Shown here one piece after another: positions 1-9,419 of a stretch of 49,667 bases of DNA. The stretch covers positions 1 to 49,667 of the forward strand of contig NZ_JACAFQ010000038.1 in NCBI RefSeq assembly GCF_015354575.1. The letters are read 5' to 3'. This DNA comes from Pseudomonas sp. UFMG81 (lineage in GTDB: Bacteria > Pseudomonadota > Gammaproteobacteria > Pseudomonadales > Pseudomonadaceae). A program made the position numbers and the translations under genes. The notes beneath the pieces are model-generated. The model was not told the origin of the DNA and did not search any database. It worked only from the letters and a program-made list of their open reading frames with translations. Numbering within the stretch: position 1 is the stretch's first letter; the number at the start of each line of letters is the position of its first letter.

Positions 1-1294
1 ACCCCAGGGTTACCCCCCGCAATGCCATGAAGCCCAGGAAGGCCAGCCACAATCCATGGTTGCCCAACCCGCTCAGCGCCAGCGCAAAAGGCAGGGCGAT
101 GAGCACCGACAGCAGCATCGCATTGCGCATCTCCCGCGCCCGCGTGGCGCCGATGAACAATCCATCCAGCAGATAGCTCCACACCGCAATCAACGGCAGC
201 AGCGCCAGGTAGGGCAGGTACGGATACGCCGCGTCGCGCACGCTGGCAATATCGGTCTGCAGGTCGATGAACAGGTGCCCGCCCAGCAGGAACACCCCGG
301 CAAAGCCCAGGCTGACGATCAGCGACCAGCCACAGGCCACCACCAGTGCCCGCTTCAGCGCGTGACGATCACGTGCACCGATGGCGTGGCCACACAGGGC
401 CTCCACCGCATGGGCCAGGCCATCCAGGGCGTAGGCGGTGAGCATCAGCCCATTGAGCAGCAGGGCGTTGGCCGCCACCGTGGCTTCGCCCAGGCGCGCG
501 CCCTGCACGGTCAGCAGCAGGAACACCAGTTGCAACGCCAGGCTGCGCAGGAAGATGTCGCGGTTGACCGCCAGCAACGGGCGCCAGCTCTGCCAACGCT
601 TGAGGGCCGCCCAGGCGATCTGCCCGGTGTGGGCGCGCAGCGCCGGGCGGGTGAGGGCCAGGCCGAGCAACGCGCCGCTCCACTCGGCGATCACCGAGGC
701 CCGCGCCGAACCGACCACGCCCCAGTCCAAACCGAGGACGAACCACAGGTTCAGGGCGATGTTCAGCAGGTTGGTGCTCAGCAGGATCGCCAGCGGCGCG
801 CGGGCGTTCTGCGTGCCGAGGAACCAGCCCACCAAGGCATAGCTGGCCAACGCCGCCGGCAACCCCAGCAGGCGGGTGTGGAAGAACGCTTCGGTGGACG
901 CGTGCAGCGCCTGGCTGGGTTGCATGGCGTGCAGCGCCAGCTGGCTGAAGGGCAGGGCGAGCAGGCCGATCAGCAGGGCGAAGCCCAGCGCCAGCAGCAG
1001 CCCCTGCACCAGTACCTGGCGCAGTGCGGCGCCATCGGCGCGGCCGGCGGCCTGGGCGGCGAAGCCGGTGGAGCCCATGCGCAGGAAACCCATCAGCCCG
1101 ACCATGAAGGTGAACAGCGTGGCACCGACCGCCACCGCACCCAGCTGGTGGGCGTGGGGCAGGTGGCCGATGACGGTGCTGTCGACCAGCGCCACCAGCG
1201 GTACTGAAATGTTGGACAGGATCATCGGCGCGGCCAGGGCCCAGACCTTGCGGTGGGTGGGGCGGTGGTGCCAGGCGGTGGACAGTTCAGACAT
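1..1294 (-). CDS. MATE family efflux transporter (DinF-like), 3' end cut by window edge
   Basis: I translated this frame from the complementary strand. It opens at the ATG at 1294 with MSELSTAWHHRPTHRKVWAL and stays open to the window edge, about 431 residues. DinF-type MATE proteins are roughly 440-460 residues, so only the last few are missing. The protein is a run of hydrophobic helices, and the first helix segment (APMILSNISVPLVALVDSTV) is typical of MATE exporters. The region around residues 60-80 (GLMGFLRMGSTGFAAQAAG) fits the DinF branch. Members are inner-membrane antiporters that expel cationic drugs or metabolites using a sodium or proton gradient; the substrate cannot be told from sequence. 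It diverges from the alpha-2-macroglobulin gene across a 265-base gap containing a REP palindrome. Confidence 0.9.
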   Translation of the reverse strand, partial: MSELSTAWHHRPTHRKVWALAAPMILSNISVPLVALVDSTVIGHLPHAHQLGAVAVGATLFTFMVGLMGFLRMGSTGFAAQAAGRADGAALRQVLVQGLLLALGFALLIGLLALPFSQLALHAMQPSQALHASTEAFFHTRLLGLPAALASYALVGWFLGTQNARAPLAILLSTNLLNIALNLWFVLGLDWGVVGSARASVIAEWSGALLGLALTRPALRAHTGQIAWAALKRWQSWRPLLAVNRDIFLRSLALQLVFLLLTVQGARLGEATVAANALLLNGLMLTAYALDGLAHAVEALCGHAIGARDRHALKRALVVACGWSLIVSLGFAGVFLLGGHLFIDLQTDIASVRDAAYPYLPYLALLPLIAVWSYLLDGLFIGATRAREMRNAMLLSVLIALPFALALSGLGNHGLWLAFLGFMALRGVTLG

Positions 1295-1313
1295 GCGTAG
1301 GCCGGGAGTGCTT

Positions 1314-1414
1314 GGGGCCGCTTCGCAGCCCATCGCTGGCAAGCCAGCTCCCACAGGCTATGCGCCGAACCCTGTGGGAGCTGGCTTGCCAGCGATGGGG
1401 CGCGAAGCGGCCCC
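1314..1414. repeat. REP-type inverted repeat (GGGGCCGCTTCG...CGAAGCGGCCCC)
   Basis: Two arms of about 44 bases (1314-1357 and 1371-1414) are nearly perfect inverted complements around a 13-base loop. Each contains CATCGCTGGCAAGCCAGCTC or its complement. This is the organisation of pseudomonad REP doublets. It lies in the gap between the divergent MATE and macroglobulin genes, so it does not serve as their shared terminator. The rest of the gap (1295-1559) shows only a possible -10 (TATAGT, 1514-1519) without a convincing -35. Confidence 0.85.
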
Positions 1415-1559
1415 TTGTATGAAGGTCGGCCATTGTACCGGCCCGGCAACCAATCCGCGCGAACAGGGTCTCACTTGCCGCGCTGCGCCAGGTAAGCCCC
1501 CCCGGCCATGCGCTATAGTTGCCCCCTCACGTACACGCTGCCGAAGAGTTCCCTCTCAA

Positions 1560-4500
1560 ATGCTCAACAAAGGATTGTTGCTGGCCTGCGCGCTGGCCCT
1601 GCTCAGTGCCTGTGACTCGTCCACCCCGGACAAGCAACCGGCGCCCGCCGAGAAACCCGCCGCCGCCGTTGAACAACCGACGGCCAAGCGCGAAGACCCG
1701 GCCGTGCTCGCCAAGCGCTACGCCGGCCGCGAACTGACCGTGCTGGATGTCTCGGAAGTGCAGCTCGACGGTGCCAGCACCCTGTCGGTCAGCGTCTCCG
1801 CACCACTGGACGCCAACCAAGACTTCGCCGCCCGCTTGCACCTGGTCGACACGGTCAAGGGCAAGGTCGACGGCGCCTGGGAACTCTCCGACAACCAGAT
1901 GGAGCTGCGCCTGCGCCACCTCGAGCCGCAGCGCAAGATGGTCCTGACCATCGACAAGGGCCTGCTGGCGGTCAACGGCAACACGCTCGAGGCCGAGTCG
2001 GTCAGCCGCTTCGAAACCCGCGACATGCAGCCCACCGTGGGCTTCGCCAGCCGCGGCTCGCTGCTGCCCACGCGCCTGGCCGAAGGCCTGCCGGTGATCG
2101 CCCTGAACGTCGACAAGGTCGATGTCGAGTTCTTCCGCGTCAAGCCCGACATGCTGTCGAGCTTCCTGGTCAACTGGGGGCGCAATTCCAGCCTGTACTA
2201 CTACCAGTCCAAAGAGACCCTGGAGATGGCCGAACTGGTGTACAGCGGCCGCTTCGACCTGAACCCTGCGCGCAACACCCGCGAGACCGTGCTGCTGCCG
2301 ATCGCCGGGATCAAACCCTTGCAAGAACCAGGCGTGTACCTGGCGGTGATGCGTGCCTCGGGCACCTATGACTATTCGCAGCCGGCGACCTTGTTCACCC
2401 TGAGCGACATCGGCGTCTCCGCCCACCGCTACCGCGACCGCATCGACGTGTTCACCCAAGCCCTGGAAGGTGGCAAGGCGCTCAAGGACGTCACCCTCGA
2501 ACTGCATGACGACAAGGGCAAGCTGCTGGCGCAGGCGAAGACCGATGGCGATGGCCATGCGCAGTTGCCGATCACCGCCAAGGCCGACACCCTGATCGCC
2601 ACCCAGGGCGTGCACACCACCCTGTTGCGGCTGAACACCGCTGCCCTGGACCTCGCCGAGTTCGACATCACCGGCCCCCAGGCCAACCCCTTGCAATTCT
2701 TCATCTTCGGCCCTCGCGACCTGTACCGCCCGGGGGAGACGGTGCTGCTCAACGGCCTGCTGCGCGACCAGGACGGCAAGCCGATCAAGGCCCAGCCGGT
2801 CAACGTCGAAGTGCGCCGCCCGGATGAGCAAGTCAGCCGCAAGTTCGTCTGGGAGGCCGACCAGAACGGCCTGTTCCAGTACCAGCTGCAACTGGCCACG
2901 GAGGCCCCCACCGGCCGCTGGCAACTGCTACTGGACCTGGGCGGTGGCCGCAAGCAGGTCTACGAATTTCTCGTCGAGGACTTCCTGCCCGAGCGCCTGG
3001 CGCTGGAGCTCAAGGGCAGCAGCACACCGCTGTCGCCTGAAGAAACCGCCACCGTGCAGGTCAACGGCCGTTATCTCTATGGCGCCCCGGCCGCCGGCAA
3101 TCGCCTGAGCGGCCAGGCCTATGTGCGCCCCCTGCGCGAAGCGGTGAAGGCGTTGCCGGGCTACCAGTTCGGCGCGGTCACCGAGACCGAGCTGAACCAG
3201 GACCTGGAGCTGGACGAGGTCACCCTCGACCCGAACGGCAAGGCCCGTATCGACATCGAAAGCCGCTGGAGCGAAGCCCGCTCGCCGCTGCAACTGACCG
3301 TGCAGGCCAGCCTGCAGGAGTCCGGGGGGCGGCCGATCACCCGCCGCCTGGAGCAGCCGATCTGGCCCGCCGAGCGCCTGCCGGGCCTGCGTGGCCTGTT
3401 CGACGGTGAGGAAACCGACGGTGACGGCCCGGTGGAGTTCGAGTTCCTGGTCGCCGACCAGGACGGCAACAAGCTGGCTGCCGACAACCTCAAGGTGCGC
3501 CTGGTGCGCGAGCGCCGTGACTACTACTGGAACTACTCGCAGAGCGACGGCTGGAGCTACAACTACAACGAGAAATTCCTCACCCAGGCCGAGGAGACCG
3601 TCAGCGTCAAGGCCGGCTCCACCGCCAAGCTGAACTTCCAGGTGGAGTGGGGCCCGTACCGCGTCGAAGTGGAAGACCCGCAGACCGGTTTGGTTTCCAG
3701 CCAGCGCTTCTGGGCCGGCTACCGCGCCCAGGACAACGCCGAGGGCGGCGCCGTGCGCCCCGACCAGGTGAAGATCGCCCTGGACAAGCCCGCTTATAAA
3801 GACGGCGCCACCGCCAAGGTCACTGTCACTCCGCCCGCCGCCGGTAGTGGCTACCTGATGATCGAGTCCGCCGATGGCCCGCTGTGGTGGCAGGAGATCG
3901 ACGTGCCCGCCGAGGGCAAGACCTTCGATGTCGCGCTGGATAAACAGTGGGCGCGCCACGACCTGTACATCAGCGCCCTGGTGATCCGCCCGGGCGAGCG
4001 CAAGGCCAATGCCACCCCGAAACGTGCCGTGGGCGTGCTGCACCTGCCGCTGGACCGCGCCGAGCGCAAGCTCGCCGTCACGCTCCAGGCGCCGGAGAAG
4101 ATGCGGCCCAAGCAACCGTTGACGGTGAAGTTCAAGGCCACCAACGCCGATGGCAGCGTACCGAAACAGATCCATGTGCTGCTGTCCGCGGTGGACGTGG
4201 GCATCCTCAACATCACCGACTTCAAGACCCCCGACCCATTCGCCAGCCTGTTCGGCCGCAAGGCCTACGGCGCCGACCAGCTGGATATCTACGGCCAGCT
4301 GATCGAGGCCGGGCAGGGCCGCCTGGCCAGCCTGGCCTTCGGCGGTGACGCCGCCATGGCCAAGGGCGGCAAGCGCCCGAACACCACGGTGACCATCGTT
4401 GCCCAGCAGAGCGTGCCGGTAACCCTGGATGAAAAGGGCGAGGGGCAGGCTACGGTCGACATCCCCGACTTCAATGGCGAACTGCGCCTGATGGCCCAGG

Positions 4501-6458
4501 CCTGGACCGATGAGCACTTCGGCATGGCCGAAGGCAAGACGGTGGTCGCCGCGCCGCTGATCGCCGAGCTGTCGGCGCCGCGCTTCCTCGCCGGCGGCGA
4601 CCGCACCAGCCTGGCGCTGGACCTGGCGAACCTGTCCGGCCGTGCCCAGCAACTGACCGTGCAACTGGCCGCCGAAGGCCAGCTGAGCCTGGCCACCGGT
4701 GCCCAGCAGAACGTCACGCTCGCCGAGGGCCAGCGCACTACGCTGATGATCCCGGTGCAGGCCCAGGGCGGTCTCGGCCAGGGCAAGGTGCGCGTACAGG
4801 TCAATGGCCTGCAACTGCCGGGCGAGCCGGCCAACGCCTTCGAGCGTGAATGGACTTTAGGCATTCGCCCGGCCTATCCGGCGCTGCTCAAGCACTACCG
4901 CGTGGCCCTCAAGGACCAGCCGTGGAGCCTGCCAGAGAGCGACCTGGCTGCGTTCGAACCGGCGGGCCTGGAGGCCAGCCTGGTGCTGTCGAGCCGCCCG
5001 CCACTGAACCTCGCCGAGCAGATCCGCGCCCTCGAGGCCTACCCGTACGGCTGCCTGGAGCAGACCACCAGCGGCCTGTACCCGTCGCTGTACGCCGATG
5101 CCGATAGCCTCAAGCGCCTGGGCATCAAGGGTGAACCGGCCGACGTGCGCAAGCGCAAGATCGAGATGGGTATCGAACACCTGCTGGGCATGCAGCGCTA
5201 CAACGGCAGCTTTGGCCTGTGGAGTTCGGACAGCGAAGAGGAGTACTGGCTGACTGCCTATGTCAGCGACTTCCTGCTGCGCGCCCGCGAGCAGGGCTAC
5301 GGCGTGCCGGCCGAAGCCTTGAAGAAGGCCAGCGAACGCCTGCTGCGCTATGTGCAGGAGCGCAACCTGATCGAGGTGGACTACAGCGACAACGCCGACC
5401 ACACCCGCTTCGCCGTGCAGGCCTACGCCGGCCTGGTGTTGGCGCGCAGCCAACAGGCGCCGCTGGGTGCCTTGCGCGGGCTGTTCGATCGCCGCGCCGA
5501 TGCCCGCTCCGGCCTGCCGCTGGTGCAGTTGGCGGTGGCGCTGGACAAGATGGGCGACAAACCGCGTGCGCAGCAGGCGTTGCAGGCGGGGCTGGCGGTC
5601 AGCCGTGGCAAGGGTTGGATGGCCGACTACGGCAGCGCCCTGCGTGACCAGGCGCTGATCCTGGCCCTGTTGCAGGAAAACAACCTGGGCGGTAACCAGG
5701 TCGACCAGCGCCTGTTCGCCCTGTCTGACGAGCTGGCGGCCAACCGCTGGCTGTCGACCCAGGAGCGCAATGCACTGTTCCTCGCCGGCCGTGGCCTGCT
5801 GGGTAAACCAGAGGGCGAATGGAAGGCGCGCCTGGACAGCGCTGGCGAGGTCCGCGAGTTCAACAACAGCGATGCCGGCATGAAGCTCGAAGGCCCGTTG
5901 CTGGCCTCACCGCTGACCGTGCAGAACCAGAGCGGCGACACCCTGTACCAGCAACTGACGCTGTCCGGTTACCCGCGCCAGGCCCCGGCTGCCGGCGGCA
6001 ATGGCATGGAGATCCGCCGCGAGTACCTGGGCATGAACGGTGAGCCTTTGGATGTGCGCAACCTGCGCAGCGGTGACCTGGTGTTGGTGCACCTGGCGCT
6101 CAAGGCCCAGGACCGCGTGCCCGATGCGTTGGTGGTGGACCTGTTGCCGGCGGGCCTGGAGCTGGAGAACCAGAACCTGGCGCAGAGCGCCGCCAGCCTG
6201 GACAACGCCAGCAGCGCGGTGAAGCAATGGCGCGAGTCGATGCAGAACGCCAGTGTGGTGCACCAGGAATATCGCGATGATCGCTACGTGGCCGCGCTCA
6301 AGCTCGACAGCTACGGCACCACCCACCTGCTGTACCTGGCGCGGGCGGTGACCCCGGGCAGCTACCGCATCCCGCCGCCGCAGGTGGAGTCGATGTACCG
6401 GCCGAACCTGCAGGCGGTGGGCGAGAGCCAGGGTGAGATGACGGTGCGCGCCCGCTGA
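1560..6458 (+). CDS. Alpha-2-macroglobulin family lipoprotein (YfhM/ECAM-like)
   Basis: The product is 1632 residues. I chose the ATG at 1560 because it opens directly into a lipoprotein signal peptide, MLNKGLLLACALALLSAC, with Cys18 as the lipidated residue. A longer frame extends upstream but encodes Pro/Arg-rich sequence through the REP. The reactive thioester motif GCLEQ lies at residues 1164-1168 (Cys1165, Gln1168), so this is the protease-trapping type that keeps its thioester. Bacterial family members sit in the periplasm and are thought to trap invading proteases when the peptidoglycan is breached. The usual partner, penicillin-binding protein 1C, is encoded just downstream (6984), the classic yfhM-pbpC pairing, although here a REP doublet and a small antisense gene separate them. 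The length is normal for the family. Confidence 0.95.
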   Translation: MLNKGLLLACALALLSACDSSTPDKQPAPAEKPAAAVEQPTAKREDPAVLAKRYAGRELTVLDVSEVQLDGASTLSVSVSAPLDANQDFAARLHLVDTVKGKVDGAWELSDNQMELRLRHLEPQRKMVLTIDKGLLAVNGNTLEAESVSRFETRDMQPTVGFASRGSLLPTRLAEGLPVIALNVDKVDVEFFRVKPDMLSSFLVNWGRNSSLYYYQSKETLEMAELVYSGRFDLNPARNTRETVLLPIAGIKPLQEPGVYLAVMRASGTYDYSQPATLFTLSDIGVSAHRYRDRIDVFTQALEGGKALKDVTLELHDDKGKLLAQAKTDGDGHAQLPITAKADTLIATQGVHTTLLRLNTAALDLAEFDITGPQANPLQFFIFGPRDLYRPGETVLLNGLLRDQDGKPIKAQPVNVEVRRPDEQVSRKFVWEADQNGLFQYQLQLATEAPTGRWQLLLDLGGGRKQVYEFLVEDFLPERLALELKGSSTPLSPEETATVQVNGRYLYGAPAAGNRLSGQAYVRPLREAVKALPGYQFGAVTETELNQDLELDEVTLDPNGKARIDIESRWSEARSPLQLTVQASLQESGGRPITRRLEQPIWPAERLPGLRGLFDGEETDGDGPVEFEFLVADQDGNKLAADNLKVRLVRERRDYYWNYSQSDGWSYNYNEKFLTQAEETVSVKAGSTAKLNFQVEWGPYRVEVEDPQTGLVSSQRFWAGYRAQDNAEGGAVRPDQVKIALDKPAYKDGATAKVTVTPPAAGSGYLMIESADGPLWWQEIDVPAEGKTFDVALDKQWARHDLYISALVIRPGERKANATPKRAVGVLHLPLDRAERKLAVTLQAPEKMRPKQPLTVKFKATNADGSVPKQIHVLLSAVDVGILNITDFKTPDPFASLFGRKAYGADQLDIYGQLIEAGQGRLASLAFGGDAAMAKGGKRPNTTVTIVAQQSVPVTLDEKGEGQATVDIPDFNGELRLMAQAWTDEHFGMAEGKTVVAAPLIAELSAPRFLAGGDRTSLALDLANLSGRAQQLTVQLAAEGQLSLATGAQQNVTLAEGQRTTLMIPVQAQGGLGQGKVRVQVNGLQLPGEPANAFEREWTLGIRPAYPALLKHYRVALKDQPWSLPESDLAAFEPAGLEASLVLSSRPPLNLAEQIRALEAYPYGCLEQTTSGLYPSLYADADSLKRLGIKGEPADVRKRKIEMGIEHLLGMQRYNGSFGLWSSDSEEEYWLTAYVSDFLLRAREQGYGVPAEALKKASERLLRYVQERNLIEVDYSDNADHTRFAVQAYAGLVLARSQQAPLGALRGLFDRRADARSGLPLVQLAVALDKMGDKPRAQQALQAGLAVSRGKGWMADYGSALRDQALILALLQENNLGGNQVDQRLFALSDELAANRWLSTQERNALFLAGRGLLGKPEGEWKARLDSAGEVREFNNSDAGMKLEGPLLASPLTVQNQSGDTLYQQLTLSGYPRQAPAAGGNGMEIRREYLGMNGEPLDVRNLRSGDLVLVHLALKAQDRVPDALVVDLLPAGLELENQNLAQSAASLDNASSAVKQWRESMQNASVVHQEYRDDRYVAALKLDSYGTTHLLYLARAVTPGSYRIPPPQVESMYRPNLQAVGESQGEMTVRAR

Positions 6459-6473
6459 GCCGGCGCGTGCCTT

Positions 6474-6603
6474 TGTAGGAGCGGCCTTGCCGGGGCGCCG
6501 GACCGGCCGGAAAGGGCCGCAAAGCGGCCCCAGGATTTCAGCATCAGTGCGAAGATGCTGGGGCTGCTATGCAGCCCTTTCGCGACACAAGGCCGCTCCT
6601 ACA
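6474..6603. repeat. REP doublet, 130 bp, inverted partner of the copy at 11128-11257
   Basis: It begins TGTAGGAGCGGCC and ends with the complement GGCCGCTCCTACA. The left arm carries the variant GGGGCGCCGGACCGGCC and the right arm carries CTTTCGCGACACAAGG. The copy at 11128-11257 has the same two variant arms in the reverse order, so the two 130-bp elements are inverted copies. This one lies directly after the macroglobulin stop codon and probably acts as an mRNA-stabilising or attenuating hairpin for it and for the convergent 97-residue gene. Confidence 0.9.
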
Positions 6604-6621
6604 GAGCGCTGCGTCAGGCCT

Positions 6622-6915
6622 TCAATGCACCACCCAGCTCAACACCCACAACCCCAGCAACGCCCAGATGATCCCGAGGATGATCGATGCCCGCATGAAC
6701 GCGCGCACCGCCGAGTACAGCAGCATCAGGCCGACGATGAGGGCAAGGATGCTGACCAGCGAGGTGTCCATGCCCAACGTGCGCGCCAGGCCATCGATGA
6801 AATTGCCGCCGGCGTTGGCCAACAGGTTGAACAACCCACCCAGACCGTCGACGATGAAGCGGATCACCGACCCCAGTACCTGCCCCAGCCACTCGAAAAA
6901 ACCTTCTACATGCAT
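6622..6915 (-). CDS. Small conserved-looking inner-membrane protein, function unknown
   Basis: The product has 97 residues and starts at the ATG at 6915, preceded by AGGAAG at good spacing. The N-terminal half (MHVEGFFEWLGQVLGSVIRF onward) is amphipathic and rich in glycine, phenylalanine and leucine. The second half, from about residue 52, holds a long hydrophobic stretch that could form two transmembrane helices separated by a short basic segment (AVRAFMRAS). I recognise no domain. It is read opposite to the macroglobulin and pbpC genes that flank it and diverges from pbpC across only 68 bases. The clean ribosome-binding site and membrane-protein composition make it a real gene rather than a shadow. 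A cell-envelope role would suit the neighbours but is a guess. Confidence 0.75.
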   Translation of the reverse strand: MHVEGFFEWLGQVLGSVIRFIVDGLGGLFNLLANAGGNFIDGLARTLGMDTSLVSILALIVGLMLLYSAVRAFMRASIILGIIWALLGLWVLSWVVH

Positions 6916-6983
6916 AGTCGCTTCCTGATCAACGAATCGGCGAATCCCAGCCTTTGGCCATCACCTGGCCCGGTCGGTTCCCG

Positions 6984-9332
6984 ATGCCTAGCTTAGCGCG
7001 CCCTCGCCTGATTCGGCTGCTGCGCCATGGCGCCGTTGGCGTGCTGCTGGCCCTGGCCCTGCTGTGGCTGGCCGACCGCCTGTGGCCACTGCCGTTGCCG
7101 GGCGACGACCTGGCACGGGTGGTCCTGGCCGAGGACGGCACGCCGCTGTGGCGCTTTGCCGATGCCGAGGGCGTGTGGCGCTACCCGGTGAGCCCGGACG
7201 ACGTCTCGCCGCTGTACCTGGAGGCCTTGCTCGCCTACGAGGACCGCTGGTTCTACCACCACCCCGGGGTGAACCCCATGGCCCTGGCCCGGGCGGCCTG
7301 GCTCAACCTGCGGGGCGGGCGCGTGGTCTCCGGCGGCAGCACCCTGTCGATGCAGGTGGCGCGCCTGCTCGACCCGCACGACCGCACCCTGGCGGGCAAA
7401 CTGCGCCAGCTGTGGCGCACGGCCCAGCTGGAGTGGCACCTGTCCAAGCAGCAGATCCTGCAGATCTACCTCGATCGCGCACCCTTCGGCGGCACTTTGC
7501 AGGGGGTGGCGGCAGCCAGCTGGGCGTACCTGGGCAAGTCGCCCAAGCACCTCACGCCGGCCGAGGCCGCCTTGCTTGCCGTGCTGCCCCAGGCGCCGAG
7601 CCGGCTGCGCCCGGACCGCCATCCTGAACGCGCCCAGCGTGCCCGCGACAAAGTGCTGCAGCGCCTGGACGAGTATCGGGTGTGGCCCGCCCAGCGCATC
7701 ACCGAGGCCCGCGAAGAACCACTGCTGCTGGCGCCGCGCCAGGAGCCGGCATTGGCACCGTTGTTGGCCCGGCGATTGAACACCGTCGACAGCCCGCCGC
7801 TGATCCGCACCACGATCGATGCTGCGTTGCAACGGCGCCTGGAAGACCTGCTGCTGGGCTGGCGCGCGCGCCTGCCCGAGCGCACCTCGGCGGCCCTGCT
7901 GGTGGTGGAGACGCAGAACATGGCGGTGCGTGCCTACCTGGGCTCCATCGACCTGGGTGACGAGCGCCGCTTCGGGCATGTCGACATGATCCACGCCCTG
8001 CGCTCGCCTGGCTCGACCCTCAAACCCTTCCTGTATGCCATGGCCATGGACGACGGCCTGATCCATTCCGAGTCGTTGCTGCAGGATGTGCCGCGGCGCT
8101 ACGGCGATTACCGCCCAGGCAATTTCTCCATGGGCTTCAGCGGCCCGGTGTCGGCCAGTTCGGCGCTGGCGTTGTCGCTCAACCTGCCGGCGGTGCAGCT
8201 TTTGGAGGCCTACGGGCCCAAACGCTTCGCCGCGCAGATGCGCATGGGCGGCATGCCGCTGGTGCTGCCGCCGCTGGCCGAGCCGAACCTGTCGCTGATC
8301 CTCGGTGGGGCGGGCAGCCGCCTGGAGGACCTGGTGGGTGGTTACGCCGCCTTCGCCCGTGATGGGCGCAGCGCCAAAATCCGCCTGCAACCCCAGGACC
8401 CGTTGGTCGAGCGGCGCCTGCTGTCCCCAGGTTCGGCATGGATCACCCGGCGCATTCTCAGCGGCCAGGCACGCCCCGACCGCGACCCGCACGCCGAACT
8501 GGTGCAGCGCCCGACGCTGGCCTGGAAAACCGGCACCAGCTATGGCTTTCGCGACGCCTGGTCGGTGGGCGTCGGCCCACGCTACCTGATCGGTGTGTGG
8601 ATCGGCCGCCCCGACGGCACCCCGGTGCCGGGCCAGTTCGGCCTGGCCTCGGCGGCGCCGCTGATGCTGCAGGTGCATGACCTGCTCAGCAACCGCGACA
8701 GCCAGCGCGGTATCGAGGTGCCCGTCGAGGCGGTGCCGGCTTCGGTGGGCGTGGCGGCGATCTGCTGGCCGCTGGGGCAGCCGATGAACCGCCAGGACAT
8801 TAACTGCCGGCGCCAGCGCTTCGCCTGGACGCTCGACAACACCACGCCGCCCACCTTGCAGGCGGCCGACCAGCCGCTGGGGCTGGGCCTGCGCGAGACG
8901 GTGTGGGTCAACGACCAGGGGCTGCGGGTCGATGCCGGCTGCCCGGGCGCTGTCGCCCGTGACGTGGCGCTGTGGCCGGCGCCGCTGGAGCCTTGGCTGC
9001 CACGCATGGAGCGGCGTGCCGCGCGCTTGCCGGCGGCCGACCCCGCCTGCCCGCCGCAGGTGGCGAGCACTGCGCCGCCACTGTCCATCGTCGGGGTGCG
9101 TCCGGGCGACAACCTGCGCCGCCCGGCCACCAGCCGCGAGCCGCTGCAACTGTGGCTGTCGGCGCTGGGTGGGGGAGGCCGGCGCTGGTGGTTCCTCAAT
9201 GGCCAGCCGCTGGGGGAAACCCAGGGCCAGGACACCCTGCTGGTGCGCTTCGAACAGCTTGGGCAGATGGAAGTCAGCGCACTGGATGAGAGCGGCGAAA
9301 CGGCGCGGGTGGCGTTCCAGGTCAGCCAGTAG
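6984..9332 (+). CDS. pbpC: Penicillin-binding protein 1C (bifunctional glycosyltransferase/transpeptidase)
   Basis: The product has 782 residues. I chose the ATG at 6984 (MPSLARPRLIRLL); a TTG 30 bases upstream is a weaker alternative. A single N-terminal membrane anchor lies at about residues 15-32. The family-51 glycosyltransferase domain follows, with catalytic Glu86 in the EDRWFYHHPG motif and the GGSTLSMQ motif near 117-124. The transpeptidase domain carries SPGSTLK (nucleophile Ser344, Lys347), an SLN motif and KTGTS (515-519). The C-terminal region after about residue 690 matches the position of the PBP1C-specific extension. The enzyme polymerises lipid II in the periplasm; in E. coli PBP1C the transpeptidase role is unclear. 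Pairing with the upstream alpha-2-macroglobulin is the conserved arrangement. Confidence 0.96.
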   Translation: MPSLARPRLIRLLRHGAVGVLLALALLWLADRLWPLPLPGDDLARVVLAEDGTPLWRFADAEGVWRYPVSPDDVSPLYLEALLAYEDRWFYHHPGVNPMALARAAWLNLRGGRVVSGGSTLSMQVARLLDPHDRTLAGKLRQLWRTAQLEWHLSKQQILQIYLDRAPFGGTLQGVAAASWAYLGKSPKHLTPAEAALLAVLPQAPSRLRPDRHPERAQRARDKVLQRLDEYRVWPAQRITEAREEPLLLAPRQEPALAPLLARRLNTVDSPPLIRTTIDAALQRRLEDLLLGWRARLPERTSAALLVVETQNMAVRAYLGSIDLGDERRFGHVDMIHALRSPGSTLKPFLYAMAMDDGLIHSESLLQDVPRRYGDYRPGNFSMGFSGPVSASSALALSLNLPAVQLLEAYGPKRFAAQMRMGGMPLVLPPLAEPNLSLILGGAGSRLEDLVGGYAAFARDGRSAKIRLQPQDPLVERRLLSPGSAWITRRILSGQARPDRDPHAELVQRPTLAWKTGTSYGFRDAWSVGVGPRYLIGVWIGRPDGTPVPGQFGLASAAPLMLQVHDLLSNRDSQRGIEVPVEAVPASVGVAAICWPLGQPMNRQDINCRRQRFAWTLDNTTPPTLQAADQPLGLGLRETVWVNDQGLRVDAGCPGAVARDVALWPAPLEPWLPRMERRAARLPAADPACPPQVASTAPPLSIVGVRPGDNLRRPATSREPLQLWLSALGGGGRRWWFLNGQPLGETQGQDTLLVRFEQLGQMEVSALDESGETARVAFQVSQ

Positions 9333-9419
9333 TGGCTGTTTGCCGTGCCTGCACCTACGCTTGCTGTCACGGGGCGCCCAGCCGGTGCCCCGGTATCCAA
9401 CGGATCATGGAGCGTCCGC

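Noticed and set aside
1..1207. Plus-strand open frames over the first 1.2 kb
   Set aside because: They are Gln/Arg-rich and antisense to the MATE transporter, whose membrane helices are unmistakable on the minus strand.
2928..4814. A 628-residue open frame antisense to the macroglobulin gene
   Set aside because: Composition (Gln, His, Gly, Leu-rich) is that of the reverse strand of a high-GC gene; no ribosome-binding site or recognisable domain, whereas the sense frame is a clear family member.
6993..9149. A 718-residue open frame antisense to pbpC
   Set aside because: Arg/Gln/Gly/His-rich shadow of the sense gene; no motif.
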